From the NCBI RefSeq assembly GCF_900478295.1, contig NZ_LS483488.1, forward strand, positions 558,001-622,000: a stretch of DNA of 64,000 bases, read 5' to 3'. The notes beneath the pieces are model-generated. The model did not search any database. It worked only from the letters and a program-made list of their open reading frames with translations, and was not told where the DNA came from. Positions 8,373 to 17,165 of this stretch are shown one piece after another (positions within the stretch are counted from its first letter, which is position 1; each line of letters begins with the position of its first letter). Origin of the DNA: Helicobacter pylori NCTC 11637 = CCUG 17874 = ATCC 43504 = JCM 12093. Lineage in GTDB: Bacteria; Campylobacterota; Campylobacteria; Campylobacterales; Helicobacteraceae. The position numbers and the translations under genes were made by a program.

Positions 8373-9053
8373 TTAATATTCCTTAACTCTCAAACTCAAA
8401 GCCAGTTCTAAACACGCTTCTAAGGAAGGCTTTTTGGCAATATAGCTTGGAATGCCTTGTTCTTGCAAATAAAGAGCGGTCGTGTTGCCAATGCTGATAG
8501 CGGTGTAATTTTCTAAAAATTCAAAATAGTGCAAGAAGGCTTTTGCATGGCTTATAGCGGTAAAAATAAGAACGCTCTTTTCTTTGGGTTTTAGGGCGTT
8601 TTGCTCGCTTAAAGTCAAATGTTTGAGCTTGTTTTCATAAACAACGGCTTGCTTGAAATCAATGCCATGCTCTAAAAGAATGGTGTCTAAAGAAGAGGCA
8701 ATCTCTTTCGCCCTGAGATACAAAACGCTTTTTCCTTTCAATAAAGGAAGGATTTCTTGAGCAAACTCTTTACCATGGGCTTTTTTCCCTATAAAGGCGA
8801 CTTTAAAATGGTGATCTTGTAGAGTTTTTGCGGTGGGTTCGCTCAAAGCGTAAGCAGGAATGTTTTGTAACGTTTTGAGTTTGGGGCTGTTGTTTAGGGT
8901 TTCTAGCAAGGAAAACACCGCATTTTTAGAAGTGAAAACAAGAGCGTTAAAAGGGGTTGGATCTAATTCTAAGGGATAGTAGCGCAATTCGTTTAAAATG
9001 AGAGTCTTATAAGGGGCGATTCTTTGAGAATGCACCCATACAATCTCCCCCAT
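8373..9053 (-). CDS. hemD: Uroporphyrinogen-III synthase
   Basis: HemD cyclises hydroxymethylbilane to uroporphyrinogen III in heme synthesis. The family is poorly conserved, but the 226-residue length is close to the norm. The visible elements fit: FTSKNAVFSLLETL near residues 40-53, a central KGKSVLYLRAKE strand, LIFTAISHAKAFL, and the C-terminal AISIGNTTALYLQEQGI. The stop of the upstream rhodanese gene lies 2 bases before its ATG, so the two are coexpressed. Confidence 0.88.
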   Translation of the reverse strand: MGEIVWVHSQRIAPYKTLILNELRYYPLELDPTPFNALVFTSKNAVFSLLETLNNSPKLKTLQNIPAYALSEPTAKTLQDHHFKVAFIGKKAHGKEFAQEILPLLKGKSVLYLRAKEIASSLDTILLEHGIDFKQAVVYENKLKHLTLSEQNALKPKEKSVLIFTAISHAKAFLHYFEFLENYTAISIGNTTALYLQEQGIPSYIAKKPSLEACLELALSLRVKEY

Positions 9054-9055
9054 GC

Positions 9056-9388
9056 CTAGTTTTTTTTATCGCAAGTGTCATCATAGACCATTCTAAAGCC
9101 GTATTTTTCAAAATCATAGACATTGCCCTCTAAATAATAGGGCGTATAGCCTAATTCATGCATGCTTTTAGCCGCATCTAAAGCCCTGCGGCCAGCCCTG
9201 CAATGGAGCAACACTTTTTTATCTTTGTGCTTAGATAAAAAATCAGCGAGCTTTTCTTGGTCATTGACGCTAATGAGCGTAGCGTTAGGCAAATGCAATT
9301 CTTCATATTCGTCCAATTCGCGCACATCTACGACGATAAAATCATTGAAATTGACTTCTTCCAAACTGATTGCATAATCTTCAAGCAT
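9056..9388 (-). CDS. Rhodanese-domain protein
   Basis: The 110-residue protein is a single rhodanese homology domain. VVDVRELDEYEELHLPNA near residues 18-35 is the CH2A-type motif, and LLHCRAGRRA carries the catalytic cysteine in a six-residue loop CRAGRR. This loop length is typical of sulfurtransferases that carry a persulfide. No signal peptide is present, so it is cytoplasmic. It precedes hemD with a 2-base gap. The sulfur acceptor cannot be told. Confidence 0.9.
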   Translation of the reverse strand: MLEDYAISLEEVNFNDFIVVDVRELDEYEELHLPNATLISVNDQEKLADFLSKHKDKKVLLHCRAGRRALDAAKSMHELGYTPYYLEGNVYDFEKYGFRMVYDDTCDKKN

Positions 9389-9459
9389 GTTTATCCTTAA
9401 TTGTTAAAGTAAGGTTATGTTACAATGATTTGATAAATAGGAATGTTCAAGGAGTGTGT

Positions 9460-12301
9460 GTGGAAGAAAATTATCATGCTTTTTTTACCGAAGCGAGCGG
9501 GTTTTTAAACGATAGGATTTTTAAGGATTATTTACGCCGTTTGGCTTATGGCATTGATGCGTCATGTTATCGTTATATCCCTAAAATAGTCGCTTGGGTG
9601 AAGGATGAAGAAGAAGTTCAAAAGCTTTGTGTTTTAGCCAAAAAGCATGGCGTTTCATTGACTTTTAGAGCGGCTGGGAGTTCTTTATCAGGGCAAGCGA
9701 TCTGTGATGGGGTGCTGGTTATGGTTACGCATTTTTTCAAAGACGCTAAAATTTTAAATAACGCTACAAGCATTCAGCTCTCATGCGGAGTCATAGGGAG
9801 TAATGCGAACGCTTTATTAAAACCTTACCATAAAAAAAATAGGCCCAGACCCCTCTACGATAAACACCGCTATGATAGGGGGGATTGTCGCCAATAACGC
9901 TAGCGGGATGTGTTGCGGGGTGGAGCAAAACAGCTACAAAACCCTAAAATCCTTAAGAGTCATTTTAGCTGATGGCACTCTTTTAGACACGGCCAATCAA
10001 AAGAGCGTTGAGAATTTCAAAAACGTGCGTAAAGATTTGATTGAAGGGGTTTTGAATTTAAGAAAAGAGATTTTAGAAGACCAAGAATTGCATGCTTTAA
10101 TCAAGAAAAAATACGAGATCAAAAACACCACCGGCTACAGCTTAAACGCTCTCATTGATTTTGAAGACCCTATTGAGATTATCAGCCATTTATTCATAGG
10201 CTCTGAGGGGACTTTAGGCTTTATTTCAAGCGTGGAATTAGAATGCGTGAAAGACTACGCTTATAAAACTTGTGCGTTATTGTTTTATGAAAATTTAGAG
10301 CGATGCGCCAAAGCCGCTCAAATTCTAGCCGCCTTAAAAGCCAAACAACCTGAAATGATTTCTTCAGCAGAGCTTATGGATTATGCGTGCTTAAAAAGCG
10401 TGAAAAATTTAGAGGGCATGCCTAGCGTGATTTTAGAAATCAAAGAGCCTAACGCATGCTTACTCATTCAAAGCGAAAGCGATGATCCTTTAATTTTAGA
10501 AAACAACATGCAAGCGATTTTAAACGCTTTGAATGCGATACCGGTCGTTTTAGATTCTCAAATCAGCAGTGATCCTAATGTTTATCAATCGTGGTGGAAG
10601 ATCAGAAAAGGCATTTTCCCTATCGCAGCGTCAAAAAGGAAAAGCCAAAGCTCTGTGATTATTGAAGACGTGTGCTTCAGTCAAGAAAATTTTGTAGAGG
10701 GGGCAAAAGCGATTGAGGGGCTTTTAAAAAAACATGGCTTTAAGGATAACAGCATTATTTTTGGGCATGCGTTAAGCGGGAATTTGCACTTTGTCGTTAC
10801 GCCGATTTTAGAAAATGAAGCTGAAAGAAAGGCGTTTGAAAATTTGGTTTCTGACATGTTTTTAATGGTGAGCAAAAGCTTTGGCTCTATTAAAGCCGAG
10901 CATGGCACAGGCAGGATGGTAGCCCCTTTTGTGGAAATGGAGTGGGGAGAAAAAGCCTATAAAATCCACAAACAAATCAAAGAATTGTTTGATCCTAATG
11001 GCCTTTTAAACCCTGATGTGATCATCACAAACGATAAAGAAATCCACACTAAAAATTTAAAGAGCATTCACCCTATTGAAGAATATTTGGACATGTGCAT
11101 GGAATGCGGGTTTTGTGAAAGGGTTTGCCCTAGCAAAGATTTATCTTTAACGCCACGACAACGAATCGTTATCCACAGAGAGGTAGAGCGCTTAAAAGAA
11201 AGGGTGAGTCATGGGCATAATGAAGATCAGGTTTTATTAGATGAACTTTTAAAAGAGTCTGAATATTTAGCGCACGCCACTTGCGCAGTGTGCCATATGT
11301 GCTCTATGCTATGCCCTTTAGAAATTGATACCGGAAAGATCGCCCTAAATTATTATCAAAAAAACCCTAGAGGCGAAAAGATCGCTTCAAAGATCTTAAA
11401 TCACATGCAAACAACCACAAGCATGGCTCGTTTTTCTTTAAAAAGTGCTCGCTTAGTTCAAAATCTCATAGGCTCTCACAACTTAGTGAGCCTGACTAAA
11501 GGGATTAAAAAATTCATCAAACCCTTCCCTAAAGCCTTTCATTACATGCCCAAAAACAACGCCTATCCTTTAGAAAATAAAACGCATGAAAGCGAAGAAA
11601 AAGTCATTTATTTCAGCACCTGCATCAACCGCTCGTTCGCTCCATCAACCAAAATGGCGGATAAAAGATGCATTCAAGAAGTGTTTGAATCTTTATGCCA
11701 AAAAGCCAAAGTTTCGGTAATGTATCCTAATGGATTGGATGCGCTTTGTTGCGGGAAAGCCTTTATTAATTACACCGACTTAACCAAACAAAACAATGAA
11801 AAAAACCATGCGATTTTTTTACAATTAAGCGATGAGGGCAAAATCCCCATTGTTTTAGACCATAGCGCATGTTCGACGCATTTTTTCAAGCAAATGAAAG
11901 CTTATAAGGATTTGAAAGTCTATGATTTGAGCGTCTATATTGAAGAAGTTCTAAGCCCTAAATTAAAATTCAACCCCATTAACGAAGATATAGGGTTATA
12001 CACGATGTGCGCTTTAAAGTTAGAAAATAAAGAAGAGTTGTTGTTTAATTTGGCTAAAAAATGCACTTTGGGCGAGATTGTTATCCACAAAGAGACGGGT
12101 TGTTGCGGCTTTGCGGGGAATAAGGGCTTTTTTACTCCTGAATTGAACGAGAGCGCTTTAAACGGCTTTCAAGCGTTTTACCAATCCTATGACCTTAAAA
12201 GGGGCTTTTCCACTTCTAGCACTTGCGAGATCGGTTTGAGTGAAAAAACCCGATTTTCTTGGCAGCATATCGCTTATTTAGTGGATGCTTGCACGCTTTA
12301 A
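9460..12301 (+). pseudogene. dld: FAD/Fe-S D-lactate (or glycolate) dehydrogenase, frameshifted
   Basis: The locus would encode one protein of about 945 residues but is split by a +1 shift in an A8 tract at 9832-9839. The first frame runs from GTG 9460 (AAGGAG ribosome site at 9449-9454) to stop 9897. The rest is open from 9872 to 12301. Removing one A restores GPDPSTIN...GGIVANNASG, the FAD-binding core. The order is PCMH FAD domain, FAD-oxidase C domain, two 4Fe-4S sites (CMECGFCERVCP; CAVCHMCSMLCP) and C-terminal CCG motifs. This is a GlcD-GlcF type fusion equivalent to HP1222, a membrane-associated lactate dehydrogenase feeding quinones. It is broken here unless the tract slips or the extra base is a sequencing error. 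Confidence 0.88.
9832..9839. repeat. A8 homopolymer at the dehydrogenase frameshift
   Basis: Eight adenines follow CAT (His) at the codons for His-Lys-Lys. With seven the dehydrogenase frame is continuous; with eight it ends after 19 aberrant residues. Homopolymers of this length slip in H. pylori, so the tract could be a phase switch, a fixed lesion or a base-calling error. Confidence 0.85.
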
Positions 12302-12307
12302 ATGGTG

Positions 12308-12313
12308 TATAAT
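12308..12313 (+). promoter_or_regulatory. -10 box of uppS
   Basis: TATAAT lies 28 bases before the uppS start codon. It is followed by a 17-base palindrome, TTAAAGAA-T-TTCTTTAA, at 12313-12329, which overlaps the predicted transcription start and could be an operator or a 5' hairpin. Confidence 0.6.
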
Positions 12314-12341
12314 TAAAGAATTTCTTTAAAGGGCAAAGGCA

Positions 12342-13046
12342 TTGGATAACACTCTCAAACATCTTGCCATTATTATGGATGGTAATGGCAGGTGGGCTAA
12401 ATTAAAGAATAAAGCTAGGGCTTATGGGCATAAAAAGGGCGTAAAAACCCTTAAAGACATCACGATCTGGTGCGCTAACCATAAGCTAGAATGCTTGACT
12501 TTATACGCTTTTTCTACAGAAAATTGGAAACGCCCTAAAAGTGAAGTGGATTTTTTAATGAAGATGCTTAAAAAATACCTTAAAGATGAGCGATCCACTT
12601 ACTTGGATAATAACATACGCTTTAGGGCGATAGGGGATTTAGAGGGCTTTTCTAAAGAATTGAGAGATACGATCTTGCAGCTTGAAAACGATACCAGGCA
12701 TTTTAAGGATTTTACGCAAGTTTTAGCCCTTAATTACGGATCTAAAAACGAGCTTTCAAGGGCTTTTAAGAGCTTATTAGAAAGCCCGCCTAGCAATATA
12801 AGCCTTTTAGAAAGCTTAGAAAATGAAATTTCTAATCGTTTAGACACGCGCAATTTGCCGGAAGTGGATTTATTGTTACGAACAGGGGGGGAAATGCGCT
12901 TGTCTAATTTTTTATTGTGGCAGTCCAGCTATGCGGAATTGTTTTTCACGCCGATTTTATGGCCTGATTTCACCCCTAAAGATTTAGAAAATATCATTAG
13001 CGATTTTTACAAAAGAGTGCGCAAATTCGGGGAATTAAAATGCTAG
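12342..13046 (+). CDS. uppS: Undecaprenyl pyrophosphate synthase
   Basis: UppS makes the C55 lipid carrier used for peptidoglycan and O-antigen. The 234-residue cis-prenyltransferase has IIMDGNGRWAK at residues 10-20 with catalytic D13, the YAFSTENWKRP motif, and C-terminal RTGGEMRLSNFLLWQ and YAELFF. Length is normal. The start is TTG at 12342; no closer ATG fits. It overlaps the next ABC gene by 7 bases, indicating cotranslation. The RTGGE codons include a G7 run at 12885-12891, but the frame is intact. Confidence 0.95.
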   Translation: MDNTLKHLAIIMDGNGRWAKLKNKARAYGHKKGVKTLKDITIWCANHKLECLTLYAFSTENWKRPKSEVDFLMKMLKKYLKDERSTYLDNNIRFRAIGDLEGFSKELRDTILQLENDTRHFKDFTQVLALNYGSKNELSRAFKSLLESPPSNISLLESLENEISNRLDTRNLPEVDLLLRTGGEMRLSNFLLWQSSYAELFFTPILWPDFTPKDLENIISDFYKRVRKFGELKC

Positions 13047-13726
13047 TAGAAATAGAGAATTTGACTAAAACCTATGGGAGTTTAAAAGCGTTAGACAATA
13101 TCAATTTGAAACTACCCAAACAGCAATTTATAGGGCTTTTAGGCCCTAATGGGGCGGGTAAAACCACTCTGTTAAAGATTTTAGCCGGATTGAATTTGAA
13201 CTATCAAGGGGAAGTGAAAATTTTAAATCAAAAGATCGGCATAGAGACGAAAAAAAGCGTGGCGTTTTTAAGCGATGGCGATTTTTTAGATCCTAAATTA
13301 ACGCCTTTAAAAGCGATCGCTTTTTATAAGGATTTTTTCAGCGATTTTGATTCATCAAAAGCCCTAGATTTACTCAAACGCTTCAGCGTGCCTTTAAAAA
13401 GAGAGTTCAAAGCCCTTTCAAAAGGCATGAGGGAAAAATTACAGCTGATCTTAACCCTATCACGAAACGCTTCTTTGTATCTTTTTGATGAGCCGGTGGC
13501 CGGGATTGATCCTATCGCAAGAGAAGAGATTTTTGAACTCATCGCTAAGGAATTTAGCCAAAACGCAAGCTTGTTAGTCTCTACGCATTTGGTGGTGGAT
13601 GTGGAAAAGTATTTAGACAGCGCGATTTTTTTAAAAGAAGCTAAAGTAGTGGCTTTTGGGGGTGTGGGAGAATTGAAAAAAGGGTATAGCAGTTTGGAAG
13701 CGGCGTATAAAGAAAGGTTGAAATAG
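13040..13726 (+). CDS. ABC transporter ATP-binding protein
   Basis: The 228-residue ATPase has Walker A GPNGAGKTT at residues 35-43, a non-canonical signature LSKGMREK in place of LSGGQ, and Walker B LYLFDEPVAGID followed by the H-loop STHLV. These features match ABC-2 type exporter ATPases (YhcG/CcmA-like). No permease gene follows or precedes it; the next 440 bases hold no gene and uppS overlaps upstream. The partner must be encoded elsewhere. A role linked to envelope lipids is suggested only by coupling with uppS. Confidence 0.88.
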   Translation: MLVEIENLTKTYGSLKALDNINLKLPKQQFIGLLGPNGAGKTTLLKILAGLNLNYQGEVKILNQKIGIETKKSVAFLSDGDFLDPKLTPLKAIAFYKDFFSDFDSSKALDLLKRFSVPLKREFKALSKGMREKLQLILTLSRNASLYLFDEPVAGIDPIAREEIFELIAKEFSQNASLLVSTHLVVDVEKYLDSAIFLKEAKVVAFGGVGELKKGYSSLEAAYKERLK

Positions 13727-14168
13727 ATCAGTAAAGGATTTCCTATTGAGTGATAATATTTTAAGAAATACTAAAAGCGTTTTTTATAATAATATAAAAG
13801 ATTTTGACGCTAGTTAAATGATAACTTCTTAAAAAGCGCTCTTTAGGGTTAGGGGGTTTAGTTTGGGGTTGTAGGGGGAGTGAGTTTTACTATTAAAAAT
13901 AAAATCTAAAGTCATGTCTAATCATAACAGATGGCTTGATTGCTAAAGATTGTATTGTTGCAGATGAAGCCTAAGATTGAATTGCGAGTTATCGCTTTGT
14001 TGGTGGTGAGATCTTTAGAAAAAATCTTTTTAGTAATATTTATGTTGGATTTTGGTTTCGTTGAGTTTAGGTTTCATTAAGTTTAATGGGGTATTAAAAT
14101 TAGAAATAGCTAGAATTTTTGTCTTATTCTATTTTGATAGAATAATAACTTTTTATAAGGAATTACGC
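13727..14168. other. Gene-free gap between ABC ATPase and small paralogous genes
   Basis: No supported gene is seen in these 442 bases. The region is AT-rich with a short G-rich patch near 13848-13880. One frame at about 13910-14060 reads as short pieces of protein-like sequence broken by stops, too weak to call a gene remnant. The right end carries a TAGAAT at about 14138-14143 and an AAGGA ribosome site before the ATG at 14169. Confidence 0.4.
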
Positions 14169-14639
14169 ATGGATAATATTTGGTTTCAGTATAAAATTGG
14201 CAAGCAACTAGATGAATTAGAAATTGAAGATTCTTTATGTCTTTCTTTATTCAAATCTCTTGAAAATTGTATTAAGTTTAAAAAACTTAGCAATATTGGA
14301 TTAAAAGAAGCAGAAGTTAAAAGAGATACTGAAATCTCAAGATGGCATACAGAGCTTTTAAGAGAAAAAAATCTTAAAGAACAGCGTAGGCAAAAAGAAG
14401 AGCAAGAAAAAAAATCTCAAGAGAATTTTCAAAAGTTTTTAGAATTTTGCAAACAACAAAATCGTGTTCTTAAAAAATTTGATAACACCAATTTTTCGTT
14501 TGAATGCGATGAGCCGGCTACAAAAAAGCCCTTAGAAAACCCTACAAACAACATTCTTAACTCCAATCATCAAAATACACGGCCACAAAACAATACTAAA
14601 ATGTTTGATTATTTTGATAATCCTATGTTTAGGTATTGA
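14169..14639 (+). CDS. Unknown protein, coiled coil plus FSFECDEP motif (copy 1)
   Basis: I do not recognise this 156-residue protein. It has no signal peptide or membrane segment. Residues about 60-105 are charged and probably coiled coil, rich in Lys, Glu and Gln. Next comes a compact motif, FLEFCKQQNRVLKKFD then NFSFECDEP, and an Asn-rich tail. I chose ATG 14169 because AAGGA lies 10 bases upstream; the frame is open back to 14052 without such a site. The next gene starts 1 base after the stop and repeats the same CKQ-to-ECDEP motif. The codons are more AT-rich than in flanking core genes, which hints at a late arrival. Confidence 0.7.
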   Translation: MDNIWFQYKIGKQLDELEIEDSLCLSLFKSLENCIKFKKLSNIGLKEAEVKRDTEISRWHTELLREKNLKEQRRQKEEQEKKSQENFQKFLEFCKQQNRVLKKFDNTNFSFECDEPATKKPLENPTNNILNSNHQNTRPQNNTKMFDYFDNPMFRY

Positions 14640-14640
14640 A

Positions 14641-14976
14641 GTGAAAAGAGCATTAATCATAGCTAGCAAAATAACTCTTTGGTTATTGGCACTTTTAGGT
14701 GTTTATGCTTTAGTGATCTTTGTTAGGCTTAAAGCCTATCATCAAGATAAAGGCTATATGATTTTAACATTTGGAGTAACTATAATGACAGAAGAAACCT
14801 ATGAAGCCTATCTTGATACGAATATTAAACAATTGGAAGAGATAAGAAATCAAAAGCTTAACAAAGCATTGGAATTATGCAAACAATCAGGTCTTGTTCT
14901 CAGAAAGTTTGACGGAAAAAATTTTTCATTTGAATGCGATGAACCAAATCGCTCTAATAACCTAACGAAAAGATAG
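14641..14976 (+). CDS. Unknown membrane-anchored protein with FSFECDEP motif (copy 2)
   Basis: The function is unknown. Starting at GTG 14641, directly after the previous stop, the 111-residue product has one membrane segment near residues 7-24 (ASKITLWLLALLGVYALVIF), then a short soluble part. It ends in LELCKQSGLVLRKFD and NFSFECDEP, clearly homologous to the C-terminal motif of the preceding protein. A start at ATG 14785 would remove the membrane segment. The arrangement suggests a duplicated pair, one soluble and one anchored, perhaps acting together. Confidence 0.65.
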   Translation: MKRALIIASKITLWLLALLGVYALVIFVRLKAYHQDKGYMILTFGVTIMTEETYEAYLDTNIKQLEEIRNQKLNKALELCKQSGLVLRKFDGKNFSFECDEPNRSNNLTKR

Positions 14977-15146
14977 ATCCTTAGAATTTGAATTTTTTCT
15001 AAAAGATTGAGAGCAAAAAATTAGAAATTCGAACGCAATTGAAACCTTACCGCCCATACCTACGACTATAATTTCTCTCGTTTTCTATTTTTTGATTGTG
15101 TTTTTTATGCTGTATAGTTTTACATGGAATTTCTTTAAAATTTAAG

Positions 15147-15152
15147 TATAAT
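15147..15152 (+). promoter_or_regulatory. -10 box of the 6S RNA gene
   Basis: TATAAT lies 7-8 bases before the predicted 5' end of the structured RNA at 15160. It sits in a gene-free gap, so it most likely serves the RNA rather than purD, whose start codon is more than 200 bases away. Confidence 0.6.
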
Positions 15153-15159
15153 TGTAAGC

Positions 15160-15339
15160 ATCGCCTAGATGATTCGTGTTTCTTATTTGATGGCAAGTTC
15201 GTTGAAAAAATAAGTTAGGCTAAGGTAGTGGTTTTTGTGTGATGGCATTTTTTAAATCTGCCCCTAAGAAAATCCTCCTAGCCTTATTAGTGTAGGTTTG
15301 TTGAACTTATGCGCATGTAAAAGTAGCGGTCATCTGGGT
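15160..15339 (+). ncRNA. ssrS: Probable 6S RNA
   Basis: This gap between the small paralogues and purD can fold as one long rod. Nested complementary arms are CCTAGATGA (15164-15172) with TCATCTGGG (15330-15338), AAGTTC (15195-15200) with GAACTT (15303-15308), and AGGCTA (15217-15222) with TAGCCT (15279-15284). Unpaired bubbles lie between them. A perfect -10 box lies just upstream. The predicted length of about 180 nucleotides equals the known H. pylori 6S RNA, which binds RNA polymerase by mimicking an open promoter. I place the gene here by structure and size; the exact ends are inferred. Confidence 0.65.
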
Positions 15340-15367
15340 TTAAAAACAACCACATTGCAGGAAAGAC

Positions 15368-16642
15368 ATGAAAGATAACAATAGCTATAATGTTTTAATT
15401 GTGGGGAATAAGGGGCGAGAGTATGCTTTGGCTCAAAGGCTTCAGCAAGATGAGCGAGTGAATGCTTTGTATTTTTGTTTGGGTAATGGTGGCACTCAAG
15501 ATTTAGGCGAAAATCTGGAATGCGAACATTACGAGCATATCGTGGAATTAGCCCTGAAAAAACAGATCCATTTAGCCATCATTTCAGAAGAAGAGCTTTT
15601 GATTTTGGGGCTTACAGAAATGCTAGAAAAAGCGGGGATTTTAGTGTTTGGGGCTTCTAAAGAAGCGGCTAAGTTAGAGGCTTCTAAAAGCTATATGAAA
15701 GCTTTTGTTAAAGAGTGCGGTATCAAAAGCGCGTCTTACTTTGAAACAAACGATTTAAAAGAAGCTCTCAATTACATTCAAAACGCTTCCTTCCCCTTAG
15801 TGATTAAAGCGTTGAATAAAAACACAAGCATTGTCCATCAAGAAGAAGAAGCGATAAAAATCCTTGAAGACGCTTTCAAACAAAGCAATGAGCCTGTGAT
15901 CATAGAGCCTTTTTTAGAGGGGTTTGAGCTTTCAGTTACAGCGCTCATAGCCAATGATGATTTTATCTTGTTGCCCTTTTGCCAAAACTACAAACGCTTA
16001 TTAGAGGGGGATAATGGGGTCAATACGGGGGGTATGGGGGCCATCGCTCCTGCAAACTTTTTCTCTAATGAATTGGAAGAGAAAATAAAAAATCATATCT
16101 TTAAACCCACTTTAGAGAAACTTCAGGCTGATAACACGCCTTTTAAAGGGGTTTTACTCGCTGAAATTGTAATCATAGAAGAAAAGGGCGTTTTAGAGCC
16201 GTATTTATTGGATTTTAGCGTGCGTTTTAAAGATATTGAATGCCAGACGATTTTACCCCTTTTAGAAAGCTCGCTTTTAGATTTGTGTTTGGCCACAGCC
16301 AAAGGGGAATTAAATTCTCTTGAATTGGTGTTTTCTAAAGAATTTGTGATGAGTGTGGCGCTTGTTTCTAGGAATTACCCCACTAGCTCTTCGCCCAAAC
16401 AAACCCTTTATATTGATCCGGTTGATGAAAAAAAGGGCCATTTGATTTTAGGGGAGGTGGAGCAGGATAATGGCGTGTTTGAAAGCAGTGGGGGGAGGGT
16501 GATCTTTGCCATTGGCAGAGGAAAATCCTTATTAGAAGCCAGAAACCATGCTTATGAAATCGCTCAAAAGGTGCATTTTGAAGGCATGTTTTATCGCAAG
16601 GATATTGGTTTTAAGGTGTTAGATTTGAAAGAATATTCTTGA
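15368..16642 (+). CDS. purD: Phosphoribosylamine-glycine ligase (GARS)
   Basis: PurD joins glycine to phosphoribosylamine in purine synthesis. The 424-residue protein has the N-terminal NVLIVGNKGREYALA segment, then an ATP-grasp domain with SKSYMKAFVKECGI, PLVIKA, EPFLEGFELSV and the diagnostic NTGGMGAIAPA loop near residues 219-229, followed by a C-terminal PurD domain. The usual HPDNGG-type second motif is diverged. AGGA at 15359-15362 precedes the ATG. A strong terminator follows immediately. Confidence 0.93.
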   Translation: MKDNNSYNVLIVGNKGREYALAQRLQQDERVNALYFCLGNGGTQDLGENLECEHYEHIVELALKKQIHLAIISEEELLILGLTEMLEKAGILVFGASKEAAKLEASKSYMKAFVKECGIKSASYFETNDLKEALNYIQNASFPLVIKALNKNTSIVHQEEEAIKILEDAFKQSNEPVIIEPFLEGFELSVTALIANDDFILLPFCQNYKRLLEGDNGVNTGGMGAIAPANFFSNELEEKIKNHIFKPTLEKLQADNTPFKGVLLAEIVIIEEKGVLEPYLLDFSVRFKDIECQTILPLLESSLLDLCLATAKGELNSLELVFSKEFVMSVALVSRNYPTSSSPKQTLYIDPVDEKKGHLILGEVEQDNGVFESSGGRVIFAIGRGKSLLEARNHAYEIAQKVHFEGMFYRKDIGFKVLDLKEYS

Positions 16643-16647
16643 AGTTT

Positions 16648-16681
16648 AAGACAAACCAAAGAGTTTGTCTTGTTTGTTTTT
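16648..16681 (+). terminator. Rho-independent terminator after purD
   Basis: A perfect 9-bp stem AAGACAAAC (16648-16656) / GTTTGTCTT (16663-16671) with a 6-base loop is followed by GTTTGTTTTT. It ends 3 bases before the ATG of the RDD gene, so purD transcripts should stop there and the next unit probably depends on readthrough or an internal promoter. Confidence 0.8.
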
Positions 16682-16683
16682 GA

Positions 16684-17163
16684 ATGCGCTCTCCAAATTT
16701 AGAAAAAGAAGAAACTGAAATCATAGAAACACTCCTTATGCGTGAAAAAATGCGTTTATGCCCCTTGTATTGGCGCATCTTAGCGTTTTTAACCGATGGT
16801 TTGTTGGTAGCGTTTTTATTGAGCGATCTTTTAGACGCATGCGATTTCTTGCATTCTTTATACTGGCTGGCTAACCCCATTTATCACAGCGCGTTTGTTG
16901 CGATGGGTTTTATCATCTTGTATGGCGTTTATGAAATCTTTTTTGTGTGTTTGTGCAAGATGAGTTTGGCTAAATTGGTTTTTAGGATTAAAATTATTGA
17001 TATTTATTTAGCGGATTGCCCCAGTAGGGCTATTTTATTGAAGCGTTTAGGGTTAAAGATCGTGGTTTTTCTATGCCCCTTTTTATGGTTTGTGGTGTTT
17101 AAAAACCCCTATCATAGGGCGTGGCATGAAGAAAAAAGCAAAAGTCTTTTGGTGTTGTTTTAA
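16684..17163 (+). CDS. RDD-family membrane protein
   Basis: The 159-residue protein has an N-terminal cytosolic part, then RILAFLTDGLLVAFLLSDLL, a second membrane segment near residues 76-99, KMSLAKLVFRIKIID and a third segment, and ends in HRAWHEE. The R..A..D pattern and the terminal WHxx motif define RDD proteins, some of which act in ion transport; the role here is unknown. The ATG at 16684 directly follows a terminator tail and lacks a ribosome site, so a downstream start at Met19 or Met23 is possible. It abuts lptD (2-base gap). Confidence 0.8.
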   Translation: MRSPNLEKEETEIIETLLMREKMRLCPLYWRILAFLTDGLLVAFLLSDLLDACDFLHSLYWLANPIYHSAFVAMGFIILYGVYEIFFVCLCKMSLAKLVFRIKIIDIYLADCPSRAILLKRLGLKIVVFLCPFLWFVVFKNPYHRAWHEEKSKSLLVLF

Positions 17164-17165
17164 TC

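Noticed and set aside
9370-9459. Upstream extension of the dehydrogenase frame to ATG 9370
   Set aside because: It would overlap the start of the divergent rhodanese gene and lacks a ribosome site. GTG 9460 has AAGGAG at proper spacing.
12885-12891. G7 run in uppS as a phase-variation tract
   Set aside because: It encodes the required RTGGE motif of an essential enzyme and the frame is intact; seven G's is short for a switch.
13910-14060. Possible gene remnant with protein-like stretches
   Set aside because: Only about 40 codons broken by several stops in an AT-rich gap; no homology could be recognised by eye.
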